Part shown: positions 1 through 7,950 of the stretch, one piece after another
Position numbering within the stretch: the stretch's first letter is position 1
How the letters are laid out: every line of letters begins with the position of its first letter
Assembly: GCA_005879315.1 (NCBI GenBank)
Contig: VBLC01000035.1
Coordinates: 1 to 64,000, forward strand
Length of the DNA stretch: 64,000 nucleotides
DNA from: Deltaproteobacteria bacterium
GTDB taxonomy: Bacteria; Myxococcota; Myxococcia; Myxococcales; 40CM-4-68-19
Direction: 5' to 3'
Made by a program: the position numbers and the translations under genes
The notes under the pieces: model-generated
Database searches by the model: none
What the model was told of the DNA's origin: nothing
What the model saw: only the letters and a program-made list of their open reading frames with translations

Positions 1-816
1 GCGTCACCGCTTCTTCCAGCGTGAGGTGGCAGCGCTCGAGACGGCCATTCTGCTGCGGCTTGCCTGGCTCGATGCGTTCGAGGGTGATGCCGAGCCTGAG
101 CCACCAGACCGAGAGCTTGGAGAGGCGGCCGGCGCCGGTCGAGGCAAAGGGCGGTCCGTTGTCGGAGCGCATCGCCTTGGGCAGGCCACATTCCTGAAAG
201 GCGGAATCGAGGACCTTTTCGACGTTGTCGCCGGTCGGGTCGAGCATCGGCTCGGCGCGCAGCAGATAGCGCGTGTCCGCGTCGAGCAGGGTCAGCACGT
301 GGCACCAGTTGCCGTCCTGCAAGCGGAACTTGCCCTTGAAATCGATGCACCAGGTGTCATTGGGTGCCGCGGTGCTGGCAACGGCTGCGTCGCGGACGGC
401 ACGTGCTTGCGCTTCTTCTTCAGGCGGCAGAGGCCGCGGCGCTGGAGGATGTTGCCCATCGAGCTGGTGCTGGGCCATTCGATCTCCGGGTAACGCTCGA
501 GGAGGATCTTGCGCAGCTTCCGCGGTCCTCGCCGGGGCATGGCCTTGCGGGCCTGGACGACAAAGTCCTCGATCTCTCGCGAGATGGAATGCGGATTGGT
601 TAGCGGGCGCCGCGACTTCTCCTCGACGGCCCGCAGGTCAAAGCCGGCCTCGCGAAAGCGCTTCACCCAGGCGTAGCCGGTGGGACGGGCCACGCCGTAC
701 TTGCGGCAGAGCTCAGCCATCTCGACCGGCCCGCCCTGCGCCTCGTCCCAGCGGCGCTCCCACTCCAGCACGAAGTTCACTCGCTCCTTCATCGCGTCCG
801 TCGCTTTCCAGGGCAT
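1..816 (-). pseudogene. IS481-family transposase, frameshifted and truncated by window edge
   Basis: An N-terminal helix-turn-helix (MAELCRKYGVARPTGYAWV) is followed by an integrase core with the three catalytic regions of the IS481 group: WCIDFKG (first Asp), RSDNGPPF (second Asp) and QQNGRLERCH (Glu). The N-terminal half and the catalytic core lie in different frames. The switch is near 370-385, where one missing base (or a -1 shift) joins TQPLP to APNDTWCIDFKG. IS481 transposases are normally a single uninterrupted frame, so a disabling indel is more likely than programmed frameshifting. I chose the ATG at 816 (MPWKATDAMKERV), which matches the usual family N-terminus; an in-frame ATG at 846 also exists. 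The C-terminus runs off the window. Confidence 0.75.
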
Positions 817-857
817 CGCAGGCTTGTCTGCGATGTCGCTGCGCAATGCCTCCGACG

Positions 858-908
858 TGTAAAGGATGTTCTTGGTTCAACCTGTAAAGGATCTACTTGG
901 TTTGGACC
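858..908. repeat. Tandem imperfect ~25-bp direct repeat at IS end
   Basis: Two copies, 858-882 and 883-908, both begin TGTAAAGGAT and share CTTGGTT at the same offset, with few mismatches. They lie directly outside the transposase start. A TGT-beginning terminus is typical of IS481-like elements, so these are plausibly subterminal transposase-binding repeats. That role is inferred. Confidence 0.6.
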
Positions 909-968
909 AATCGGTGAGGGTGGTGCTTTTTCCTTGCAGAATGTCTCCGCCGCAATATATCCCCAATC

Positions 969-1592
969 ATGAGATCGGCGAGACAACTCACCCTGCTACT
1001 ACGGCAGCACGGCGGGAGGCGGAACGGGGCGGGGCGCAAGCCGAAGGGGCCCAAACCGCTCGTTTCGCACAAGGCGAGAGTGCAGTTCGACAAGCCGCTG
1101 CCCGTCCACGTCACCTTGCGAGTGGGCGAGCACGTCTGGAACCTGCGAAGCGGGCGCAGCTATCGCCAGCTGAAGGCATGTCTTGCAGCGGCTGCCGGAA
1201 GATTCGGGCTGCGAATGATCGCCTTCAGCATCCAAGGCAACCACCTGCATCTCATCGTCGAGGCGAACGACACGGAGGCGCTCTCCCATGGGATGCAGGG
1301 GCTGTGCATCCGCATCGCCAAGGCGCTCAACGCAATGATGCGGCGCTCAGGACGGGTCTTCGCTGACCACTATCATTCGCGCTTGCTGCGCTCGCCTACA
1401 GAAGTAGCACGCGCCATTACCTACGTGCTCAATAACCACCGCCATCATCACGGAGAGCGCGGCGTCGATCGCTTCAGCTCGGCCGCGCTCGACACTGCAG
1501 AGAGGGCGAAGGTGCTGTCACGGCCTCTCGGATGGCTGCTGCGAGTGGGCTGGCGCCGCGCCAAGTGGGACTTGCGGCGCGCGCCAATCTAG
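969..1592 (+). CDS. REP-associated tyrosine transposase (Y1/IS200-like, RAYT)
   Basis: This 207-residue single-domain HUH-type transposase belongs to the Y1_Tnp superfamily, which nicks single-stranded DNA through a tyrosine. The HUH motif is the NHLHLIVEA stretch around residue 93. The likely catalytic Tyr is in YVLNNHRHH, downstream of the conserved HYHSRLLRSPTE block. The basic N-terminus (GGRRNGAGRKPKGPK) is typical of the stand-alone variants common in Myxococcota. There is no TnpB partner, so it resembles a domesticated RAYT more than an IS200/IS605 element. Its stop overlaps the convergent downstream gene in a shared CTAG. I saw no clear REP palindrome next to it. Confidence 0.85.
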   Translation: MRSARQLTLLLRQHGGRRNGAGRKPKGPKPLVSHKARVQFDKPLPVHVTLRVGEHVWNLRSGRSYRQLKACLAAAAGRFGLRMIAFSIQGNHLHLIVEANDTEALSHGMQGLCIRIAKALNAMMRRSGRVFADHYHSRLLRSPTEVARAITYVLNNHRHHHGERGVDRFSSAALDTAERAKVLSRPLGWLLRVGWRRAKWDLRRAPI

Positions 1593-1948
1593 GTGCGCTG
1601 CTTGCGCCATGACGCAAACCGACCGTCCAAGATTGCGCGCATGGTCTCGTAATTCTCCCGGCTGTCCGGCACATGGTAGTCCGTGGCGAATTGAGTCCCT
1701 TCGGGGGACATCATGTCGGAGGCCAGAACACCGCCCAGTCTTCGGTACAGCTCGGGCGCAGTGATAATCCTCTTCTTGAAGTCCGCTACCGCTGGCTCGG
1801 CGGCGATTTCATCTGAGAGCAGTCCACGCTCCGCCAGCCATCCAACAAAGAAACCGGTGTGTACATAAGCCTGTTTGGAGTCGAGATTCTTCGGCCAATC
1901 TCCTTCCAGATGCCAAGCCGCCTTGTCGAACACGACAGGTTCAGCCAC
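1589..1948 (-). CDS. Small DUF7832-like protein of unknown function
   Basis: This 119-residue soluble protein opens with FDKAAWHLEGDWP and then AYVHTGFFVGWLAERGL. That order of motifs (W-H-x-x-G-[DF]-[WF]-P, then H-T/I-G-x-F-x-x-W) resembles the DUF7832 family. Members often sit in accessory regions and some may be immunity-like, but no function can be assigned from sequence. The start is GTG 1948 with GGGAG five bases upstream. It converges on the RAYT gene, sharing the palindromic CTAG stop region. Family assignment is from memory of motif layout and is only moderate. Confidence 0.65.
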   Translation of the reverse strand: MAEPVVFDKAAWHLEGDWPKNLDSKQAYVHTGFFVGWLAERGLLSDEIAAEPAVADFKKRIITAPELYRRLGGVLASDMMSPEGTQFATDYHVPDSRENYETMRAILDGRFASWRKQRT

Positions 1949-2044
1949 GGACGCTCCCGAGGCGAAGGCGCAACGCTCCAGCCGGAGTGACTTTCCGACT
2001 CTGCGTGGTCTGCGCCTCGACGCTGCTTCTGTTCGCGCTCATGA

Positions 2045-5000
2045 TCAGGGCATGCCCGCGAGCGTTCGCACCGAGTAGTAGCCTGCCTCCGGGTGCCAGA
2101 CGACGATCGCGCTGGTGCTCTGCTCCGGCACCATCTGGTGCGCCTCGGTCAGCGTCACGCCGATCCGTTCCGGATGGAGGATGGCCCACACGCCCGTCTG
2201 ATCGGCGAGATCGGGCCAGGCCGGGTAACCCGCGCTGTAGCGCTTCCCTTGCGTGGGCGGAAGGCCCATCTCGGCGCGCACGCGGCGGTGCCAGTATTCG
2301 GCGAGGGCCTCGGCGGTCTCGACGGCGAGGCCGTGGAGGAAATAGGAGCGGGTGAATTCGCCGGCCGCCTCCCATTGGGCGCACAGCTGCGTGGCCCGGT
2401 CGCCGACCGTGACGGTCTGGAAGGCCACCACGTCGTCCTCGCGGAAATAGTCGGACAGGCAATGGCGCGGCGACTCGATCTTGCGGGGGAACTTGAAGGT
2501 CCAGAGGGCGCGGCGATCTTTCAAATCCTTCCCGGCGTCCGCGGGATCGAAGACGGTCAAGTCGTTCCCCTTCGCGGAACAGGGGAAATATCCATAGATG
2601 ACTTTCGGCGTGAGCCAGCCGTTCTCGATCGACTCTTCCTGCAGCTCATGGCGGCGCGCGGCGAATTCATCGGCGATCAATTTCTGGTACAGCTCGCGCG
2701 ATTTGACGCGCACGCCCCATTGCAACTTGTAGAGCTCGATCAGGTCCAGACAATCGAAGATGTCGCGCAGCGCCAGGTCCTCGGCGGGCGGAATGCGGAT
2801 GCCCCAGAAGGGCGGCGCGACCTTGGGCGGCTCGGAAACCGAGCGCGGCGCCACGTCGTTGACGCCAACGAGCTGCTGCGTGGCCGCCCGTTCCGCGCCG
2901 GCCGCAACCATGGTGCGGTGCAGGTGCGCCTCGCGCTTGAGCTTGTCGTAGAGCTTGGGACGTTCCTCGGGCGATTGCAGGCCGCCGATGGTATCGAGGC
3001 CTTCGAAGGCGTCCCGGCAATAGAAGACGCCGCCGGGATAAAGGTTATCGGTTCCCTCTACATAAGCAGTGCGCCAGCCATATTTGCGATTGATCGCTGC
3101 GCCGCCGATCAGAACAGGCAATTTCATCGCCCGCCGGTCGAGCTCCTTGACCACCATCGGCATCTGCCGCGAGGTGCTGACGAGAAGCGCGGACAACCCG
3201 ATCGCGTCAGCCTTCACCTCGACCGCCTTGTCGACGATGCGGTCGACCGGCACCTGTTTGCCCAGGTCGTGCACGGTATATCCATTGTTGGAAAGAATGG
3301 TCTTGACCAGGTTCTTTCCGATGTCGTGCACGTCGCCGAAGACAGTCGCGAGCACCACCACCCCGCGCGAGTAGCTGTCGTTCTTCTCCATGAACTGCTC
3401 GAGATGAGAGACGGCTTTCTTCATCACCTCCGCGCTCTGCAGCACGAAAGGCAAGATCAATTCTCCCGCGCCGAAGCGGTCGCCGACCTCTTTCATCGCG
3501 CCGAGCAATACGTCGTTGATGACTCCGACCGCCGAGCGGGTCTTGAGGCATTCGTCGATCGTCTCGATCAGCCCCTTCTGCTGGCGGTCGACGATGAGAT
3601 GGTGGAGACGCGCTTCCGGCGTGTCGTACTGCTTTTCTTCCGCCGCGGCTTTGGCAGCCGGCCCTTTCGTCTCGAAATGCGCGATCAGCCGGGGCAGCGC
3701 GTCGTCCCCGCGCGCCAGCACCAGATCCTCGGCCAGCTGTCGCGCCTCCGCGGGGATCTCGTTCCAGGGCAACACTTCGCGTGGATTGATGATGGCCGCG
3801 TCGAGCCCGGCTTTCAAACAATGGGTGAGGAAGACCGAATTGAGAATGGGCCGCGTCGCTTTGGACAAGCCGAAGCTGACGTTGGAAACGCCCAGGACCG
3901 TCATGGCGCCGGGGAGCTTTTCCTTGATCTCCGCGATTCCAGCGATGGTCTCGACCGCCGAGTTCTTGTACTGCTCGTCGCCGGTCGCGAGCGTGAAGGT
4001 CAGCACGTCGAAGAGCAGCTGCCAGGGCTGCAGGCCGTCCTTCAAGGCCCGCTCATAGATGCGCCGCGCCACCTCCAGCTTGCGCTCCTTGGTCAGCGCC
4101 ATTCCCTTTTCGTCGATGGCCATCGCCACCGTGCAGGCGCCGTATTGCTTCAAGAGGGGAAAGAGCCGGTCGATCTTTTCCCAGCCGCGCTCGAGGTGGA
4201 CGCTGTTGACGATGCCCACGCCGGGCAGCCATTCCAGCGCCGCCGCGACCACCTCCGGCTCGGTGGAGTCGATGCAGAGCGGCGCCTCGATCTGGCTGGA
4301 GAGCAGCCGCACCACCCGCGTCATCGTCTCGACTTCGTCGGCGCGCTCGGTGAGCGCCACGCAGACGTCGAGCGCGTGCGCTCCTCCCTCCACTTGCTCG
4401 CGGGCGACGGCGAGAATGCCGTTGTAGTCGTTGCCGAGGAGCAGCTCCTTCATCTTGCGGCTGCCCTGCGAATTGACCCGCTCGCCGATGAGCAGCGGCC
4501 GCGGTTCCTGCTGCAGCGCCGCCGGCTTCAATCCGCTGGAGAGCATCGGCACCCGCCGCGGCGGCTTGCGCGCAGGCGACGCTCCGCGCACGGCCTCGAT
4601 GACGGCTTTCAAATGAGCCGGCGTCGTGCCGCAGCAGCCGCCCACGACGGAGAGGCGGAAGTCGCGGACGAAGCGCGCCAGGTATTCGGCGAGGTCGCTC
4701 GCCGTCAGCGGATAATGAGCCACTCCCTCGCGGTTCTCCGGTATGCCGGCGTTCGGCTGGCAGCTCAAAGGCAGTGGCGCATGCTCGGAGAGCGCCCGCA
4801 GCGGGTCGACCATCTCCTTGGGGCCGGTCGAGCAATTGAGTCCCATGATGTCCGCGCCGGCGGTGCTGAGCAGCGCGGCGGCGGAAAGCGGCTCGGTGCC
4901 GAGCAGCATGCGGCCCGAGGGATCGAGCGTGATCTGGGCGATGAGCGGCACGCGCCGCCCCACTTCCTCCATCGCCTTGCGCGCCCCGAAGAGCTGCGCG

Positions 5001-5533
5001 CGCAGCTCGAGCAGGTCCTGCGCGGTCTCGGCGATCAGGCAATCGACGCCCCCCTTCAAGAGCGGGACGGATTGCTCGCGAAAGATCTCGGCGAGCTCGC
5101 TGGGCCGGACGCGGCCCAGGTCGGGATCGCTCGAGGAGGGCAAGAACCCGCTCGGCCCGAGCGAGCCGGCGACGAAGCGCGGCCGTCCGTCGCTGCGCTC
5201 GGCCTTGTCCGCCTCGGCGCGAGCAACGCTCGCCGCGGCGAAATTCACTTCGTAGAGCTTGGCCCCGAGATCGAACTCGTCCAGCTTGGGCCGGCTGGCT
5301 CCAAAAGTATTGGTCTCGATGGCGTCGCTGCCCGCCTCGAGGTATCCGCGGTGCACTCCCGCCACCACTTCGGGGCGCGTCAGCGAGAGGACTTCGTTGC
5401 AGCCCTGGCGGCCGTCGAAATCCTTGACCGTCAATTCCCCCGCAAGCTGCATGCGCTGCAGGGTGGTGCCCATGGCGCCGTCGAAGATCACGACACCGCG
5501 GGCGATCGCTTCGAGGAGATTCCTTTCCGCCAT
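2045..5533 (-). CDS. metH: Cobalamin-dependent methionine synthase MetH
   Basis: MetH transfers a methyl group from 5-methyltetrahydrofolate via cob(I)alamin to homocysteine. The 1162-residue protein has all four modules in order. The homocysteine-binding barrel starts FDGAMGTTLQ and carries the zinc-site GGCCGT near residue 310. The pterin-binding barrel begins around LLIGERVNSQGS. The B12 cap and Rossmann domain contain GDVHDIGKNLV, whose His is the lower cobalt ligand. The C-terminal reactivation domain ends with HPEAGYYSV. Length is close to E. coli MetH (about 1227). The start is ATG 5533 (MAERNLLEAIARG) with AAGGTG upstream. The divergent gap to the next gene is too short for a cobalamin or SAM riboswitch. 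Confidence 0.97.
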   Translation of the reverse strand: MAERNLLEAIARGVVIFDGAMGTTLQRMQLAGELTVKDFDGRQGCNEVLSLTRPEVVAGVHRGYLEAGSDAIETNTFGASRPKLDEFDLGAKLYEVNFAAASVARAEADKAERSDGRPRFVAGSLGPSGFLPSSSDPDLGRVRPSELAEIFREQSVPLLKGGVDCLIAETAQDLLELRAQLFGARKAMEEVGRRVPLIAQITLDPSGRMLLGTEPLSAAALLSTAGADIMGLNCSTGPKEMVDPLRALSEHAPLPLSCQPNAGIPENREGVAHYPLTASDLAEYLARFVRDFRLSVVGGCCGTTPAHLKAVIEAVRGASPARKPPRRVPMLSSGLKPAALQQEPRPLLIGERVNSQGSRKMKELLLGNDYNGILAVAREQVEGGAHALDVCVALTERADEVETMTRVVRLLSSQIEAPLCIDSTEPEVVAAALEWLPGVGIVNSVHLERGWEKIDRLFPLLKQYGACTVAMAIDEKGMALTKERKLEVARRIYERALKDGLQPWQLLFDVLTFTLATGDEQYKNSAVETIAGIAEIKEKLPGAMTVLGVSNVSFGLSKATRPILNSVFLTHCLKAGLDAAIINPREVLPWNEIPAEARQLAEDLVLARGDDALPRLIAHFETKGPAAKAAAEEKQYDTPEARLHHLIVDRQQKGLIETIDECLKTRSAVGVINDVLLGAMKEVGDRFGAGELILPFVLQSAEVMKKAVSHLEQFMEKNDSYSRGVVVLATVFGDVHDIGKNLVKTILSNNGYTVHDLGKQVPVDRIVDKAVEVKADAIGLSALLVSTSRQMPMVVKELDRRAMKLPVLIGGAAINRKYGWRTAYVEGTDNLYPGGVFYCRDAFEGLDTIGGLQSPEERPKLYDKLKREAHLHRTMVAAGAERAATQQLVGVNDVAPRSVSEPPKVAPPFWGIRIPPAEDLALRDIFDCLDLIELYKLQWGVRVKSRELYQKLIADEFAARRHELQEESIENGWLTPKVIYGYFPCSAKGNDLTVFDPADAGKDLKDRRALWTFKFPRKIESPRHCLSDYFREDDVVAFQTVTVGDRATQLCAQWEAAGEFTRSYFLHGLAVETAEALAEYWHRRVRAEMGLPPTQGKRYSAGYPAWPDLADQTGVWAILHPERIGVTLTEAHQMVPEQSTSAIVVWHPEAGYYSVRTLAGMP

Positions 5534-5585
5534 CGAAATCGCGCACCTTAGCACTAGTGACTTGCGTGGTATGTTGGGATTGCCG

Positions 5586-6155
5586 ATGGCCGTCAAGGAG
5601 AACGCCCCCGCCACGCTCGCGGACGAGCTGGAGAAGCTCGCGGCGCGCGATCGGGAGATCGAGCAGCTGCGCGAGCAGATGACGCAGGCGCTGCAGGCCA
5701 CCGAGCAGCAGCTCGCCGCCGCGAAGGCGAAGATCGAGGAGATGACGCGGCAGAGCAGGGAGCGCGCCGAGACGGCCGGGAACGTCGCGCGGCTGGCGCG
5801 CGCCGGGCAGGAAGCGGGCTCGCAGACGGCGGAGATCGAAGAGCTCCGGGTAGAGTTGCGCAAAGCGCGCGCCGCGCTCGAGGAGCTCGAGGAGAAAGAG
5901 GGCCGCGCCGAGGCGCACGCCGCCGAGCTGCAAGCGGTAGTGGAGAGCCTCGGCCGCGAACGATCCGCGCTCCGCTCCGAGGCAGGAGCGATGCGCGCCA
6001 AGGTGGAAACGCTCGCCGTCGCCGACGACCGGCTCCGCCTCATGGCCCAGGAAGTCGATCAGCTGCGCCGCGAGAACGACCTCTTGAACCAGGAGCTGGC
6101 GCGCTTCCTCGCTAGCATCGGCAAGCGGCCGCCGTTATCCAACAGCAGGGATTGA
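5586..6155 (+). CDS. Coiled-coil protein of unknown function
   Basis: This 189-residue protein is almost entirely predicted coiled coil: heptad-rich Glu/Arg/Ala/Leu from about residue 15 to 180, with blocks such as LREQMTQALQATEQQLAAAKAKIEEM and a terminal QLRRENDLLNQELARFL. It has no signal peptide or membrane segment, so it is probably a cytosolic scaffold or structural protein. The start is ATG 5586, preceded by GGGA; an in-frame ATG at 5571 would add five residues. It is the first gene of a tight run with the GST (2-base gap) and hemW (1-base overlap), and is divergent from metH. I do not recognise a specific family. Confidence 0.8.
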   Translation: MAVKENAPATLADELEKLAARDREIEQLREQMTQALQATEQQLAAAKAKIEEMTRQSRERAETAGNVARLARAGQEAGSQTAEIEELRVELRKARAALEELEEKEGRAEAHAAELQAVVESLGRERSALRSEAGAMRAKVETLAVADDRLRLMAQEVDQLRRENDLLNQELARFLASIGKRPPLSNSRD

Positions 6156-6157
6156 CC

Positions 6158-6802
6158 ATGCTCAAGATCGTGCTGGGGAACAAGAAGTACTCGTCCTGGT
6201 CGCTGCGGCCCTGGCTGGTGCTCAAGCAGACGGGCGCGCCCTTCGAGGAAGTGGTGGTGCCGCTCGACATGCCCGACACCGCCGAGAACATCCGCCGCTA
6301 TTCGCCGAGCGGCCGCGTTCCCGCGCTCATCGACGGCGCGCTCACCGTCTGGGATTCGCTCGCCATCTGCGAATACTTGCAGGAGAAGTTTCCTCAACAG
6401 CCGCTCTGGCCCAAGGACGCCGCAGCGCGCGCGCACGCGCGGTCGATCAGCTCCGAGATGCACTCCGGTTTCACCAACCTGCGCAACGACTGCGCGGTGA
6501 AGTTCCTCGAGCAGTTTCCTCCGGGCGAGCTTCGGCCGGAGACGAAGTCGGAGATCGAGCGGATCAAGGCCATCTGGATCGAGTGCCTGCGCAAGTACGG
6601 CGGGCCGTTCCTCTTCGGCTCGCGCTTTGGGATCGCCGACGCGATGTATGCGCCGGTGGTGAGCCGGTTCCGCACCTATTCCATTCCCGTCGAGGGACCG
6701 GTGAAGGCCTATTGCGAGGCGATCTGGGACCTGCCCGCGCTGCAAGAGTGGCTGAAGGCCGCGCGCGCGGAGAAGCTGCGCGCGAAATTTCACGAGCCCT
6801 GA
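6158..6802 (+). CDS. Glutathione S-transferase family protein
   Basis: This 214-residue GST-fold protein has an N-terminal thioredoxin-like domain (KKYSSWSLRPWLVLKQTGAPFEEV; the Ser pair is the likely thiol-activating region, with SGRVPALIDG as the cis-Pro loop and DSLAICEYL as the G-site helix). An alpha-helical C-terminal domain carries FGIADAMYAPVVSRF. Such proteins conjugate or reduce via glutathione, but the substrate cannot be read from sequence. The ATG at 6158 follows the upstream stop by two bases, and the stop overlaps the hemW start (TGATG). Linkage to hemW may reflect co-transcription only. Confidence 0.9.
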   Translation: MLKIVLGNKKYSSWSLRPWLVLKQTGAPFEEVVVPLDMPDTAENIRRYSPSGRVPALIDGALTVWDSLAICEYLQEKFPQQPLWPKDAAARAHARSISSEMHSGFTNLRNDCAVKFLEQFPPGELRPETKSEIERIKAIWIECLRKYGGPFLFGSRFGIADAMYAPVVSRFRTYSIPVEGPVKAYCEAIWDLPALQEWLKAARAEKLRAKFHEP

Positions 6803-7950
6803 TGTTCGGCGTCTACATTCATTTTCCTTATTGCCTTTCCAAATGCCCCTATTGCGATTTCGCCTCGCGGGCGGAGGCGATCATTCCGCAGGGGCGGTAT
6901 ACCGAGGCGGTCCTGCTCGAGCTGCGGTCGCGGCAGAAGGAGTTCGCCGGACGCGCAGCGGATTCGATCTATTTCGGCGGGGGCACGCCCTCGCTCTGGG
7001 ATCCGGACCAGGTCGGCCGCGTGCTCGCCGAAGTTCGCGCGCTCTGGGCCGTCGCGCCGCAGGCCGAGATCACCCTCGAGGCGAATCCCGGCACGACCGA
7101 CGAAGCGCGCTTCGCCGCCTTTCGCCGGCTCGGCATCAACCGGCTCTCCATCGGGGCGCAGTCGTTCGCGCCCGCCCAGCTGATCTCCCTGGGACGCAAG
7201 CACTCTTCGCAAGATGCGGTCCGCGCCTTCGAGACCGCGCGCAGGGCCGGATTCGAGAATGTCTCGCTCGATCTCATCCACGGCGCCGAGGGGCAAACGC
7301 CCGAGCTCGCGGCCCGCGACGCCGCTCTTGCCGTGGCGCTGGGGCCCGAGCACATCTCCTGTTACGCGCTGACGCTGACGGGCCTGGCCGAGGACGTGCC
7401 CATGGCCAAAGCGGCGCGGCGCGGCGAGATCGAGCTGCCCGACGATGAGGCGAGCGCAGAGATGGGCGAAGCCGTCCGCGAGCAGCTCTCGCGCGGCGGC
7501 TATGCCCGCTATGAGATCTCCAACTATGCGAAGCCCGCCTTCGAATCGGTGCACAACACCCTGTACTGGCGCGGCGGCGAATACGCGGCGGCTGGCTGCG
7601 GCGCCTGCGGGTTTGCGCGCCGGGCCAACGGCGGGCGTCGCTATGCGAACGACCGCTCGCCCGAGAAGTACATGGAGCGCGTCGAGCAGACCGGCATCGG
7701 CGAGGCCTCCAGCGAAGACGTCGGCTCCGAGGAGCATTTGCGCGAGCGGCTCTTCACCGGCCTGCGCCTTGCGGAAGGAGTCGATCTCGCCGACCTCGAG
7801 CGCGATCTCGATCTTCCCGTACGCCAGCGCTATGCGAACGAGATCGAGCGGCTGGTCGGCGAAGGCGTGGCGGAGCTGAGGGGATCGACGCTGCGCCTCA
7901 ACCAGCGCGGCCTCGATCTGCACAGCGAAGTTTCCCTGCGGTTCTTTTAA
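6802..7950 (+). CDS. hemW: Radical SAM heme chaperone HemW (HemN-like)
   Basis: This 382-residue radical SAM protein carries the 4Fe-4S/SAM motif CLSKCPYCDF at residues 11-20, the GGGTPS glycine motif and the HemN-type C-terminal domain (EEHLRERLFTGLRL). The four-cysteine CxxxCxYCxF spacing and about 380-residue length fit HemW, a heme-transfer chaperone, rather than true coproporphyrinogen dehydrogenase HemN (about 450 residues with an extra N-terminal segment). It starts with ATG overlapping the GST stop by one base. The end overlaps the convergent gene in a shared TTAA. Confidence 0.93.
   Translation: MFGVYIHFPYCLSKCPYCDFASRAEAIIPQGRYTEAVLLELRSRQKEFAGRAADSIYFGGGTPSLWDPDQVGRVLAEVRALWAVAPQAEITLEANPGTTDEARFAAFRRLGINRLSIGAQSFAPAQLISLGRKHSSQDAVRAFETARRAGFENVSLDLIHGAEGQTPELAARDAALAVALGPEHISCYALTLTGLAEDVPMAKAARRGEIELPDDEASAEMGEAVREQLSRGGYARYEISNYAKPAFESVHNTLYWRGGEYAAAGCGACGFARRANGGRRYANDRSPEKYMERVEQTGIGEASSEDVGSEEHLRERLFTGLRLAEGVDLADLERDLDLPVRQRYANEIERLVGEGVAELRGSTLRLNQRGLDLHSEVSLRFF

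Larger units (their letters stand above)
1..908 (-). mobile_element. Partial IS481-family insertion sequence
   Basis: This is the 5' portion of an IS481-type element, cut by the left window edge. It consists of a minus-strand DDE transposase reading frame and, outside its start, a pair of imperfect direct repeats (858-882 and 883-908) that look like the terminal region of the element. The left terminus and any target duplication are off the window, so the exact boundary at 908 is an inference from where the repeats stop. Confidence 0.6.

Noticed and set aside
1941-2041. 33-codon minus-strand ORF between the DUF7832-like gene and metH
   Set aside because: No ribosome site or homology; it overlaps the start of the DUF7832-like gene and looks like a chance frame.
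2093-5551. Very long plus-strand open frame antisense to metH
   Set aside because: It is a high-GC shadow frame rich in Arg, His and Ala with no recognisable domains; metH on the other strand has full-length family homology.
5534-5585. Cobalamin or SAM riboswitch ahead of metH
   Set aside because: The divergent gap is only about 50 bases, too short for either class, and no B12-box-like sequence is visible.
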